A program made the translations under genes and the position numbers. A DNA stretch of 64,000 nt from Anomaloglossus baeobatrachus (lineage: Eukaryota > Chordata > Amphibia > Anura > Aromobatidae). Shown here one piece after another: positions 21,023 through 31,310 of the stretch. The notes under the pieces are model-generated. The model saw nothing but the letters and a program-made list of their open reading frames with translations, was not told where the DNA came from and did no database searches. The stretch lies in contig NC_134353.1 in NCBI RefSeq assembly GCF_048569485.1, forward strand, positions 705,218,841 through 705,282,840, read 5' to 3'. The first letter of the stretch is position 1. The number at the start of each line of letters is the position of its first letter.

Positions 21023-21603
21023 TATATTATCGTCTAAACAGAACTTTTGAACTCTTCCCTACTGCAAATGACAGGAGGATATCCCTCAAGATTGGAGGAA
21101 ATATGGTTTCCCAGTCAACGGAAAGAGGTCTTTAGAATAAGGACAGGCAAGGAAAAGCTCACAATTGAAGGAGAGCAGTGCACAGCTTTAAGTTGGACAG
21201 TTTTAGAAAATAACACATTTAAAGCGCTGGAAGTGCAGCAATGAATTATGAAGTCAGGAAAGACCTCATCCTCTCTGTGACAGAAAACCGGCAATTGTCT
21301 TCCCAAGTTTATTTCCATTTAAAATCTGCTTGTCTGTCCCACGAAGCTTTGCAGTGAGACTTAAAATCCTATTCTTTTCTTACACAGCTTTGTACTTTTG
21401 CTCTTAATAGAACATTCAAGAAGAATGTAAGCTCTTGAGGACATAGTCATCTCCGTCTTTGTAGCTCCGGTCACATATTTAGCCAAGTTTATTGTGCTTG
21501 TATTTAGCGTTATGTATAGGTTTACAATAATAATATTCAAAATCTTCAAGGCAACATTGAATTTTGACCTTGATATAAACAATGACTATATTGTCAACAA
21601 GTA
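21023..21603. other. CDC45 intron sequence, nothing recognised
   Basis: Intronic sequence between the Tc1 derivative and the TA-flanked element that follows. Short open frames on both strands have no recognisable motif and no plausible splice context. Confidence 0.4.
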
Positions 21604-22802
21604 CCGTATTTTTTGGACTGTAAGACGCACTTTTTTCCCCCCCAAATGTTGGGGGAAAGTGGGGGGTGCATCTTATAGTCTGAATGTGGCTGCGGGGAAT
21701 GAGGGTGCTGCGTTGGAGTGGGTCATCGGTGGCATGAGCAGGCTGTAGCAGCCTGCCATGACCACGTGGGCCCGCTCATTTCATATGCACGCCCATCATC
21801 CCTGGAAGCCGGCGTTGACAAGTAAGCGGGAGTTGTGCGCATAATTAACAGCCGGCACGCGTGATCACCCCTGGCAACTATAGCCTGAGCTGATCATGTG
21901 CAGCTATAGTCACTGCCCCCCGCGCATCATCATCAGCGCGAGGGGCAGTGAATAAGTATATTCACCTATCACTGTTGTCTACAGCATCACGAGCTCCTCC
22001 TGTCTGCCGGCCAGCTGATCTGTGTAGAGCGGTGAGCACAGCGATGACGTCATCGCCGTGCGCACCGCTAGTCTCTACACAGGTCAGCTGACAGACAGAC
22101 AGGAGGACGAGCGATGCTGCAGACAACGGAGACTGCTCCACACAGGTCAGTGGCGCTGCTACTGGCACTGACAGGAGGAGGAGCGACGCTCCATGGAGCG
22201 ACGAAAAGTGAATATAAACGTTTATTTTTTGTGTTTTTTTAGCCACAGGATACAGGCCATTTGCAGGATGGGGGTATATAGCAGGATGGATGGGGGTATA
22301 TATATATCAGGATGGATGGGGGTATATATATCAGGATGGGGGTATATATATCAGGATGGGGGTATATAGAAGGATGGGGGCATATTACAGGATCGCAGTA
22401 TATAGCAGGATGGGGGTATACAGCAGGATAAGGGGATATACCAGCATGGCAGTATATAGCAGGATGAGGGTATATAGCAGGATGGCAGTATATAGCAGGA
22501 TGGCGGTATACAGCAGGATAGGGGGAATATACCAGGATGGCGCTATGTAGCAAGATGGGGGCTATACCATGATGATGGTATATAGCAGGATGGGAATATA
22601 TACAAGGATGGGGTACATATATACAAGGATGGGGATCATTACCAGGATGGGGTACCTTAGTAGAGCATTTTGGGACATTACCCCCCTAACAGTGTAAGCA
22701 GTAGATCCTCGCCCCATAAGTGTGTCATGACCACAATTTTTGCTTAAATTTTTATTTTCCTCATCTAAAACCAGGGTGCGTCTTATGGTCCGAAAAATAC
22801 GG
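21604..22802. mobile_element. 1.2-kb TA-flanked element with CCGTATTTTT ends
   Basis: The left terminus CCGTATTTTTTGGACTGTAA and the complement of the right terminus CCGTATTTTTCGGACCATAA match closely, and TA stands on each side (21602-21603 and 22803-22804). No transposase frame is visible. The interior contains a large 17-18-bp minisatellite (22262-22640). Two relatives at 47553-48637 and 48823-49612 have CCGTGTTT ends and TA flanks, and a left-end fragment lies at 50627. The superfamily is not settled; a TA target fits Tc1/mariner but the ends do not look like that group. Confidence 0.7.
22262..22640. repeat. Minisatellite, 17-18-bp unit
   Basis: About 20 units of the form GCAGGATGGGGGTATATA with variants (AGGATCGCAG, AGGATAGGGG). 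Because the unit is near a multiple of three in places, both strands show repetitive open frames. These are artefacts of the repeat. It lies inside the element at 21604-22802. Confidence 0.9.
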
Positions 22803-22924
22803 TATCTCTGCAGTATAAAGACATTAAAGAAAAAAAAAAAAAAAAGAAAAGTATTTCAGTTTGCAGGAATGCTGGCACCTACAGTCAACGTTTACAGACT
22901 TTACCTGACCTTCTAAGCTGCGAT

Positions 22925-22928
<4 letters not shown>

Positions 22929-23015
<87 letters not shown>

Positions 23016-23064
23016 TACACACATATATACACACACACATACATACATGCATACATACACATTT
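22929..23064. repeat. AT microsatellite grading into CA/TA repeats
   Basis: About 39 AT units (22929-23005) are followed by mixed ATATACACAC units to about 23064. It is about 160 bases from the donor site of the CDC45 exon at 23224-23307, on the downstream side of that exon. Confidence 0.95.
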
Positions 23065-23223
23065 CTATCTTTCCCTCTAATATACGAGTTATATCTACTT
23101 TATTTTTTGTTTGTTTAATAAATGGTATAGTTAACGTCACAGAGACAGGCATAACTTGCAAGTTGAAAACATTTAAGCCACATTTTTACATAATTTTTGT
23201 AGTAATATCAAATATATACTCAC

Positions 23224-23307
23224 AGAACTGACGAAGGATTTCAGCAAGTATTTACAAAGCAGACTCAATGACACAGGTTTAGAAAACATCTTGACATCTG
23301 GAGTTCC
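23224..23307 (-). CDS. cdc45: CDC45 exon (fourth from the end)
   Basis: The 84-base, 28-codon exon encodes [20 protein letters not shown] then LLKSFVSS. It matches the human GTPDV..FS+PASLSLL.K+LLKSFV segment of CDC45. The acceptor is TTTTTAG (23308-23314) and the donor GTGAGT (23223-23218), both at phase 0. The neighbouring donor side is AT-rich and includes the long AT microsatellite. Confidence 0.96.
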
Positions 23308-23731
23308 CTAAAAATAAATTACATTTCTGAGCTTGGGTTAAAAAGAGTAAAGGATGATTATTACCAGACGATCCAAAACAAAAATAAATAAAAAAAATAA
23401 TAATACTGACTAACATCCAACATTTGTACGCATCACTACTGGTTACAAAAAAAACAAACAAATAAGCAGGCTTATCATGAAAATAGGATCTGTGCTGCCG
23501 AGAACAATTGCAGCCTATGAACATGCATAAACAAAGGATTACAGACCGGCAAGCATATTGACATTCGGCCTTCGTTTAACACTGTGCATCTTTCAGTGTA
23601 TCCAATCAAATAAAAGCCAATCTAAAAGGGCCCCCATTTACAATAGATAGCTGCCGGCCACATGATGGTTCAGCTGACCATTCATCTGGCATCTCTCTTG
23701 CCCAACTTGCCAATAAACAAGACTACTCAGT

Positions 23732-24410
23732 AAAGGCCACGTCTCACTAAGCAACATCACTAGCAACATCGCTGCTGAGGCACGACGTTTGTGACGCAAC
23801 AGCGATGTTGCTAGCGATGTTGCTGTGTGTGACATCCAGCAACAACCTGGCCCCTGCTGTGAGGTCGCCGGTTGTTGCTGAATGTCCTGGACCATTTTTT
23901 AGTCATTGCTCTCCCGCTGTGAAGCGCACATCGCTGTGTGTGACAGCGACAGAGCAACAACTGAATGTGCAGGGAGCCGGCTTCTGCGGACGCTGGTTAC
24001 AAAGGTAAATATCGGGTAACCAAGAAGCCCTTTCCTTGGTTACCCGATATTTACCTTCGTTACCAGCGTCCGCCGCTCTCACGCTGTCAGTGCCGGCTCC
24101 CTGCACACGTAGCCACAGTACACATCGGGTAATTAACCCGATGTGTACTCTGGCTAGGAGTGCAGGGAGCCAGCGCTAAGCGGTGTGCGCTGGTAACCAA
24201 GGTAAATATCGGGTTGGTTACCCGATATTTACCTTAGTTACCAAGCGCAGCATCGCTTCCACGCGTCGCTGCTGGCTGGGGGCTGGTCACTGGTGAGATC
24301 TGCCTGTTTGACAGCTCACCAGCAACCCGTGTAACGACGCTCCAGCGATCCCTGCCAGGTCAGGTTGCTGGTGGGATCGCTGGAGCGTCGCTTAGTGTGA
24401 CGGTACCTTA
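23732..24410. mobile_element. Inverted-repeat element with AAGGTACCGTCACACT-type ends (679 bp)
   Basis: The left end AGGCCACGTCTCACTAAGC and the complement of the right end AGGTACCGTCACACTAAGC pair, and TAA flanks both sides. Inside are several self-complementary cassettes such as GGTAAATATCGGGTAACC / GGTTACCCGATATTTACC. Relatives at 34313-34708 and 46628-47412 share the ends and TWA-like flanks. A PIF/Harbinger-type target site is suggested. No transposase. Confidence 0.65.
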
Positions 24411-25504
24411 AGAGGAGTGTTCTTCTGTTCTGTATGAAAGCGTCGCCGACGTCCCAGGCAGTGGTTTATTTCACAGAAATCAAAAGGATCGATGAAAATA
24501 GTGGCCCTCTCTTACTGCCTACTTCCTGATATCCCCACTATCTGCGTCCTCAGGATGTAGATTGCAGTAAATACATTGGTGAGGATGGTGCAGTTAGCTC
24601 AGTCTCTACCAAACAGCTTGTGGCACAGCAGATGTCACATCATCGCATGTGCTGTGCAGAGCGTTCATGTACCAGAACGCCTGTAGAGAGGAGAGTATGT
24701 GGGGTTTTTTTCTTTCATGTGTGTGGGATGTTTCATGTTTCTAGGAGTCTATGTTGGGGCTCAAAAATGTATATAGTGGGTTATGTGGGGGATGAAAAAT
24801 GTATATAGTGGATTATGTGGGGGATCAAAAATGTATATAGTGGGTTATGTGGTGGCTCATAAATCTATATAGGAGGCTATGTAGGGGCTCAGAAATGTAT
24901 ATAGGAATTCTAGGTGGGGCTCATAATGCATACAAGAGGCACGGTATCATGTGGTCCCTTGGGAAAATTAATTGCCCACCCCTGGCCTAAGGTGTATGGG
25001 AGGCCTTTAGACAGCGCTCTGTACTGGTGCCACCAAAAAGCACATCATTTTAGGGTTACACTCAGGTGATACCTGCAAGCTCAATCTGGTGAGCGTGTAT
25101 GGCATCAGCGTGCAGTAGCGCAGCATGTGAATGCATTCCAAAATTGGTGCGCTGATTAAGTGAGTGAGCCCTCTCTTTTCCACACCAGTCTGTCATTGTT
25201 AGTCTGTTAACTGTAATTTATGAGTGAATTCTGTATGTAACCTCCTTCACATGTACAGCACCATGGAATCAAGGGTGCTCTAAAAAGAAATAATTGAAAT
25301 CAGTCTCTGTTGCCTGAAAACTGATCTAACTTCCCAATCATAGAAACTGGAGAGCGTAAACTAGAACATTATGAGAATGTGTTCTTGTCTACATAAATTT
25401 GTGTGGTTGCAAAATGGCCAGAGCAATTTTATCATTGTTAGGTCAGTCAGATTAGTCACAAAACAGTATGCAACCTAGCTTGGCCTGGAAAGATTGATAC
25501 CAAC
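24411..25504. other. CDC45 intron with a 33-bp minisatellite
   Basis: Intronic sequence. Between about 24745 and 24920 there are five diverged units of about 33 bp around CAAAAATGTATATAGTGG and TTATGTGGGG. Otherwise no repeats or exon-like frames were recognised. Confidence 0.6.
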
Positions 25505-25643
25505 CTCCATAAGATAACAGTACAGGAAAGGTCCCTGGGATAGAATAAGATTGGTGCATATGCAACTGGCTACAGTCTGTTGAATGGCGCGTAATAGTTT
25601 CTTAGAGAGATCCAGGCCATTGTGCAGTTTATCAAGGTTGCTC
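25505..25643 (-). CDS. cdc45: CDC45 exon (fifth from the end)
   Basis: The 139-base exon encodes [20 protein letters not shown] then [20 protein letters not shown] and YCYLME, a strongly conserved CDC45 block. The first base G completes the Arg codon begun by AG in the exon ending at 59470. The acceptor is TTTACAG (25644-25650) and the donor GTTGGT (25504-25499). The donor is weaker than the gene's other donors. The upstream intron, 25644-59469, is 33.8 kb, far larger than the others seen here, because of the nested insertions described below. Confidence 0.96.
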
Positions 25644-27373
25644 CTGTAAATTAATCAGAAATAGTTCAAATTATAAAATTGTTCTCTGCCCAAAACATAC
25701 AGAAACCCTTACTAATGGTGCACTTGTCACAGTTTTAGCTAAATATATTTGGTAATGGTCACAAACCATTATGCCTTATTCACATGGGCTGCACGGACGC
25801 AATTTATTGGGCTATGAACAGGTTTCTCTTTCTTATGTAAAATATAAATACAGTACATATATTCCCTACACAGACCAGTGTAGGACATGTATGGTCAGAA
25901 AGGATACATTTAAATGAATGGATGAGAGAAAGGAAAAAAAAATGTTGTTAGGAGAACCTCTAATCAAACATCCATCTGATTTTTTATTTATTTTTTTTTA
26001 AAGCAAAAATAAAGATTTTTGGTAGTCACAGTAAAATTTCTCTCTCGGAGCCTTCATTAGGTGACAGTAAATGATGGGATGGGTGCTGCTGTCACTACGA
26101 GACTGCCACTAGGCAGAAAAATTTAATGCTTCCTCAACAGATTACGCCCACCAACTGGAACCAAGCTAATCAGTTAGTGAGATAGCATAATCACAGGCAA
26201 CAGAGGTGAAAGGAAGGGAAGGTGTCAAAGAATGGAGGAGTCAAGAAAGATTTTAATGTGAATACACGAAATCTTTTCTCTATTGCTTCATTGGGGGACA
26301 CAGGAAACCATGGGACTTCCCAAAGCAGCCCCAAGGGTAGGAAGAAATAGAACCAGCAAATGAAAAAGCAGAGGCAAATCTCAGGTTGGAACCTGGGCCA
26401 CTACTGCTTGAAAAACCTTTCTACCCAGGCTTGCATCTGCCGAAGTGCAGGTGTGCACTCTGTAGAACTTGGAAAAGGTATGTACAGAGAACTAGGTAGC
26501 AGACTTGAGGAACTGCAAAACAGAGGCCTGATGATTATCAGCCCAGGAAACCCCCCGACTGCACGAGTGGAGTAAGGCTATGTGCACACGCTGCGTTTTT
26601 TTGACGCTGCGTTTTTGGCCGCTAAAAACGCACAAAAACGCACCTGCGTCGAAAAAACGCGGCAAAAAACGCACGCGTTTTGCCGCAATTTGGTGCGTTT
26701 TTTTGCTGCGTTTTGCTGCGTTTTTGCTCACTGCGTCTTTATGCGTTTTTTATCAGTGAACAAAAAAAAAAAAGGTCTGATGTCATTTCCTTCTTCAATG
26801 TGTTCTTCATTCTCCACTAGTGTATGCAGAAGAGCAGACAGCTGCAGAACTACAAGGCTCAGCATCCTCGATCCAATAGTGTATGCAGGAGAGCAGACAG
26901 CAGCTGTCGAACTACAAGGCTCAGCATCCTCCATCCAATAGTGTATGCAGGAGAGCAGACAGCAGCTGTCGAACTACAAGGCTCAGCATCCTCCTTCCAG
27001 GACTGTATGCAGGATTTCTTTGCCCCCCCAAAAAAAAAAAAATGACGTGGGCTTCGCCATATTTTTGTATGCTAGCCGGGTACAGCAGGCAGGTACGGGC
27101 TGCCCCCAACCCCCAGCTGCCTATTTGTACCCGGCTGGGAACCAAAAATATAGGGAAGCCCTTTTTTTTTTTTTTAAATTATTTCATGAATTTCATGAAA
27201 TAATTTAAAAAAAAAATGACGTGGGCTTCGCCCAATTTTTTGAGTCCAGCCGGGTACAACTAGGCAGCTGGGGATTGGAATCCACAGTGCAGGGTGCCCA
27301 TGCTTTCTGGGCACCCCCGCTGTGAATTGCAGTCCCGCAGCCACCCCAGAAAATGGCGCTTTCATAGAAGCGC

Positions 27374-28534
27374 TGTGGCGCCCCTGACCTGGTCAGGCAC
27401 CACTGAGTACTGCACCCATGCTGGGGACAGTACAATACAGGTAATCCAGAAGGCTGACCGAGGTGTGACTACACAGGCGCATAGTGATCAGGTCTCACAC
27501 ATGTACCTTTGGGAGGACCCCTGGGGATCCCAGGAGGGGGCAAAGCCTTCACCTCCACTGGAATAGTGGAGGGGGTAAAACGCCTCCATCTCCACTCAAG
27601 GGGTGTGGTGGAGAGCCTGGTTGCTAGGTGGCGTAGGCAAGAAAGGGAGAGGAGGAGCAGTGAGCCGGTTCAGTGTGCAGTCCAGGGGGAGCAGACGTCA
27701 GGAGCAGACCCCTGGGGCTGTTGCAGTCTGACAGCGTCCGCGCAGTGGCTACCGACGGGGGAGAACGGTCACCTAGTAGTGCTACCCGAAATCCATCTTC
27801 AGCTAAAGAGAGAGCAACGGAGTGGGAAGTAAGGAGACTGCTAGGGAGTTACCAGGCCCAAACGGGTAGTAGGTCCCAGTGCAGGGATAGATCCATCTTT
27901 CCTTGCCAAACCTGCTTGAGGGGGCACTTCACACCCCCAAGATCACACTACAAAGTCCGCAGCCACGTCGCCACAGTTAGGGCCCATAGTTCACAGGAGG
28001 CAAGCAGCCGGAGTGTCCTGGTCCCGGCTACAAGCAAACGGACAAAACGAAGGGGAGAGAGGCTTCAGCAACTTCCCTGGGTGACCCCCATAGGGACTAA
28101 AAGTCGGGGTTACCCCAAAACGCAAAGGGCTAAGGAAGGCGAGTCGGTAGTCACCCTCATCAGTCAGCCTGAAGGATACCTGGTTCCAGCCTGGTTCATC
28201 CCAGCTACGCCCGGGTTACTCACTCTGCCACCTTCTGTGAGTAAAACCCCTGAAAGACATTCTGCTTGTGTGGAGTTATTCTGCGCCTTGTGGTTCTACA
28301 CACCTACACAGGGCCCTGGGGCTTGCCTCACTCTCAGGAGGCTATTACAACCGACTGCACCCACCATCAGCCCCAGGCATCCCTTAATCTGCAGTGGCGG
28401 TCCCCACTGACCGCAATTCTGAGAGTGGCGTCACGACAATCCTAAAAGAAGATCTCCTACCTGTGACCAGACTGTTCCATCCAAGTGGAGTCCCTGAAGG
28501 TAATGCACCGACACTGCACATGCGGGGCTTCACA
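27374..28534 (+). repeat. 5' long terminal repeat
   Basis: 1161 bp, bounded by TG...CA and directly repeated at 31311-32471. Apparent open frames inside are present in both LTRs and have no recognised motif. A promoter and poly-A signal are expected here from family knowledge, but no clear TATA box or AATAAA could be assigned. Confidence 0.95.
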
Positions 28535-28536
28535 TC

Positions 28537-28554
28537 TGGCGTCACGAACAGGAT
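28537..28554 (+). promoter_or_regulatory. Primer-binding-like site
   Basis: TGGCGTCACGAACAGGAT lies two bases after the 5' LTR. It starts with the TGG that pairs with a tRNA CCA end and has GAACAGG in the usual place. It does not exactly match any tRNA 3' end I can recall; a lysine-type tRNA is a loose possibility. Confidence 0.6.
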
Positions 28555-28577
28555 AAGGACTAGACCTGTTCAGACAG

Positions 28578-30623
28578 GTGACCATGTGCCTGGGCGGTCC
28601 GCTTGAAAAATTGGAAGCGCCGCCATATTGCCACCATGAAAAGCGCGCTGAAAAACAACAGCAGCCCGCGCTGGGAGAAGTTACCGCCCACGAAGAGGTG
28701 TGGCTACCCAGAGATCCCCTGCAGAGTCCTGACCTCGCAAGTGAAGAGAGCGGAAGCGTTCAGAGACGTCGGGACAGAAAGGGAGCCAGAAGCCTGCTGT
28801 TAGAGGAAATGGCGTCTGAACACAGAGACCCAGAGCCAGGCTCCACTGCCTGGTGGTGTCGGGAGCTTGCCGAGTTCTGCGATCAACTGGAGGCCAGGGT
28901 CAGAAGGCAGATCAGAGAGGGACGTGCGGAGTTTCTGGAAATGACCGCGGCGGTTCAGGCCTATGAGGGGAGAGCCGCGCGCCGAGTGCCAGACCGGGCG
29001 GTGACGACTCAGACCCCGATGCTGCCAACGATGGGTGAGTCCAGCGTTGCCCCTGCCAGCGCGAGTGCCCCGATCCCTGCTGCCATGCCCGCGGCCCCTG
29101 AAGAGGCGTCCGGCGCGGCGACGCTGAAGCAGGCCGCAGCCACGCCAGGTGCAGCCCGCCAAGCCCAGGCCGCCGCAGCGATGCCCTGCTCGGCCCACCG
29201 AGACCCGGTCCCTGCAGCAACGCCCAGTCCGGCCCGCAAAGATCCGGCTGCCACCGCGACCCTCATCCATGCCGCGGGTGTGACGCTGACCCAGGCCGCC
29301 GCCTTGCTAGGCCCGGCCCGCCAAGACCCCACCGCAGCAGCGACGCTCATCCACGCCGCAGGCGGGGTGCTGAACCAGGCCGCAGCCACGCCAGGTGCGG
29401 CCCGCCAAGCTCCGGTCGCTGCAGCGACGCCCAGCCCAGCCTGCACAGATCCCATCGCAGCTGCGACGCCAATTCAGGCCGCCGCCATGCAGGGCGCGGC
29501 CCGCCAAGACCAGGCCGCCGCCATGCCGGGCGCGGCCCGCCAAGACCAGGCCGCCGCCATGCCGGGCGCGGCCCGCCAAGACCAGGCCGCCGCCATACAG
29601 GGCGCGGCCCGCCAAGACAAGACAGACGTACCATTGTTTACCCCGGCCTGCAAGGCCAGAGCAGACACCGCTCCCCAGTCTAAAGAGGTCCCTGCTAGGA
29701 AGTCCCTGATAGGTGCGGACCCCGAATACTGGAGACTGAAGGCTGACCTGGAGGCCAAGTTCCCACAGGAGATGGTGGACCAGTATCTGCTCCCTCCGCA
29801 TACCCCCAAGGCGACTTCTGCAGCAACCACGCCAAAGAGTCCCTCGCCCGGGCCTGCTGATGAACACCCATCCCCAGCGCTGCCACAACAGGAGTGCTCT
29901 GAAGAACTAAGGGGGAGGGGAGGCCAGAAGGCTGAGGAGCTGACTCCGGAGCCATCAGCAGTGGATTCATACCCCGAGCCAGAGATGTTGCCATACTCCC
30001 GCTGGGACGAAGAAGACCCGATACCCTCTGCTGAAGAAGATCTGCCCAAAAGCCTCACCTGGGAGCTTGTAAGCTGTACCTCGCAGAATCCAGTCCGCAA
30101 GACACGGCGCCGTAGCAGATCCAAGTTCACCCCTGCACCACAGTCTCCAGAGCAGAAAGATGAAATAACGGCCAGAGACTTAGAGGAAAAACGGTTCCTG
30201 AGAAGGGCCAAAGCCCAGGTCAGAGGACCCCTTTGTCGAGGAGTAGTAGAAGATTTCAGCCTAAAATCAGGATACGGCTTTATATTAGCTCCTGGTATAA
30301 AAGAAGGCATATTTGTGAATAGAAGGGATGTTAGAGCCCATTTGCCCAGAGGACATCCTGGAAGAAACCTACGGATGGGAGACACAGTGGAGTTTACAAT
30401 GCATCAAGGAGAAAGAGGCTGGTATGCACTAGATGTTACCCCATGTACCAGAAAGCCTTACAGCAGTCCTGCAAAAGAAACAGACACAGAAGAAGACGGA
30501 GATAGAGAAAGGAGAGATAAAGAACCCACTGATGAGACCACCACGGACGATGAAAGAGATCGAGAAACCAACAGGTGCCGCAGCCCTACAGGCCCAAGCC
30601 CTGGTGAGGAGGAATCCAAGTAA
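28578..30623 (+). CDS. LTR-element protein with carboxy-terminal cold-shock domain (681 aa)
   Basis: Three regions are visible. Residues 78-135 are charged and helix-prone (WWCRELAEFCDQLEARVRRQ). Residues about 150-355 are Ala/Pro-rich repeats around AAxTPGAARQDPxAAA, the last units nearly identical over 36 bp. Residues about 553-625 form a cold-shock domain with GVVEDFSLKSGYGFI (RNP1-like GYGFI), IFVNRRDV (RNP2-like) and MGDTVEFTMHQGERGWYALD, closest in pattern to Y-box proteins. A basic Arg/Ser linker (KTRRRSRSKF) precedes the domain and an acidic tail follows. Known cold-shock domains bind single-stranded RNA or DNA, so an RNA-binding or packaging role is possible but inferred. An in-frame ATG at 28809 (MASEHRD) may be the true start. 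No gag, protease or RT motif was recognised. Confidence 0.85.
   Translation: MTMCLGGPLEKLEAPPYCHHEKRAEKQQQPALGEVTAHEEVWLPRDPLQSPDLASEESGSVQRRRDRKGARSLLLEEMASEHRDPEPGSTAWWCRELAEFCDQLEARVRRQIREGRAEFLEMTAAVQAYEGRAARRVPDRAVTTQTPMLPTMGESSVAPASASAPIPAAMPAAPEEASGAATLKQAAATPGAARQAQAAAAMPCSAHRDPVPAATPSPARKDPAATATLIHAAGVTLTQAAALLGPARQDPTAAATLIHAAGGVLNQAAATPGAARQAPVAAATPSPACTDPIAAATPIQAAAMQGAARQDQAAAMPGAARQDQAAAMPGAARQDQAAAIQGAARQDKTDVPLFTPACKARADTAPQSKEVPARKSLIGADPEYWRLKADLEAKFPQEMVDQYLLPPHTPKATSAATTPKSPSPGPADEHPSPALPQQECSEELRGRGGQKAEELTPEPSAVDSYPEPEMLPYSRWDEEDPIPSAEEDLPKSLTWELVSCTSQNPVRKTRRRSRSKFTPAPQSPEQKDEITARDLEEKRFLRRAKAQVRGPLCRGVVEDFSLKSGYGFILAPGIKEGIFVNRRDVRAHLPRGHPGRNLRMGDTVEFTMHQGERGWYALDVTPCTRKPYSSPAKETDTEEDGDRERRDKEPTDETTTDDERDRETNRCRSPTGPSPGEEESK
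28636..28803 (+). CDS. Short overlapping frame with a strong start context
   Basis: An ATG preceded by GCCACC, an optimal vertebrate start context, opens a 55-codon frame that overlaps the long frame in another phase and ends just before the alternative start at 28809. No motif is recognised. It could be a small upstream frame that influences translation of the long one, or chance. Confidence 0.3.
   Translation: MKSALKNNSSPRWEKLPPTKRCGYPEIPCRVLTSQVKRAEAFRDVGTEREPEACC
29450..29625 (+). repeat. 36-bp tandem repeats within the long frame
   Basis: Four to five nearly identical 36-bp units (GGCGCGGCCCGCCAAGACCA, then GGCCGCCGCCATGCC) encode QDQAAAMPGAAR-type 12-residue repeats. The unit length is a multiple of three, so unit gain or loss keeps the frame. 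Older, diverged units extend upstream to about 29125. Confidence 0.85.
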
Positions 30624-31310
30624 AGCAAGAAAAGTAAAGACAGAAGTTACCAGTTGACAAGTTTGAAAAGTTTTGCAACGTTACTGTTTAAGAGATGTGC
30701 CCACATAAACTAATGTGAGAAATGAACCTTAAGGCTATGAACTGGCTATAGCCACAAACTCTCGCAGTGTACATAGTTACCCCAGAGGTACCACCACCAG
30801 AGCCAGCCTGTTTAGGGGCTTGGCTCGCCTGCAACCAGGGAGCACGTCCATTATGGGGCCTTGGCTTACCTGCAACCAGAGAGCATGCCTGTTTATGGGG
30901 CCTGGCTCTCCACCACAAAGAGGGTACCTGGTCAGCACCAACTGTGGAGGCCGCCTCTACATCCTGCCAGAAGAGGCTGAAGGCGCGGATCCACCAGGCC
31001 AGGTATACCCTGAAACCACCAGCCCATGAAAGCCGCCTCTACATCCTGCCAGAAGTGGCTGAAGGCGCGGCCAACGGGAGAGGCAGATTGGAGGAAAGGT
31101 CTGGGGAAGTGGATGGCCCAGATCTGGTTACCAAAAGGACCGGTGACCTGCCTCCTGAAAGGGTTTGGGTGGGTTAACGGACTTGTGGGTGGAGGGTGGT
31201 GATGTATGGTACCTGGTGGTTTTAAAACGTTTTACCATGTTTTAATGTTTTATGCATTTTAAAATGTTGTCTTGCAGCCCGAGGACGTGCTGGTGATAAC
31301 TAAGGGGGAA
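30624..31310 (+). other. Region between the long frame and the 3' LTR
   Basis: Part of the LTR element. It contains two diverged copies of CCGCCTCTACATCCTGCCAG (about 30950 and 31032), and GGGGCTTGGCTCGCCTGCAACC-like units at 30810-30910. It ends in the purine tract directly before the 3' LTR. No protein recognised. Confidence 0.6.

Noticed and set aside
22239-22553. Open frames with YSRMGVYSRM / PAIYPHPAIY repeats
   Set aside because: Translation of the 17-18-bp minisatellite on both strands.
27673-28410. 245-codon frame inside the 5' LTR, repeated at 31610-32347
   Set aside because: No recognisable domain, and it lies wholly inside both LTRs. The near-identical duplicate only reflects LTR identity. 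Left as unproven.
29474-30385. 303-codon minus-strand frame opposite the LTR-element gene
   Set aside because: It is a shadow of the GC-rich plus-strand coding sequence. The cold-shock motif and repeat structure support the plus strand.
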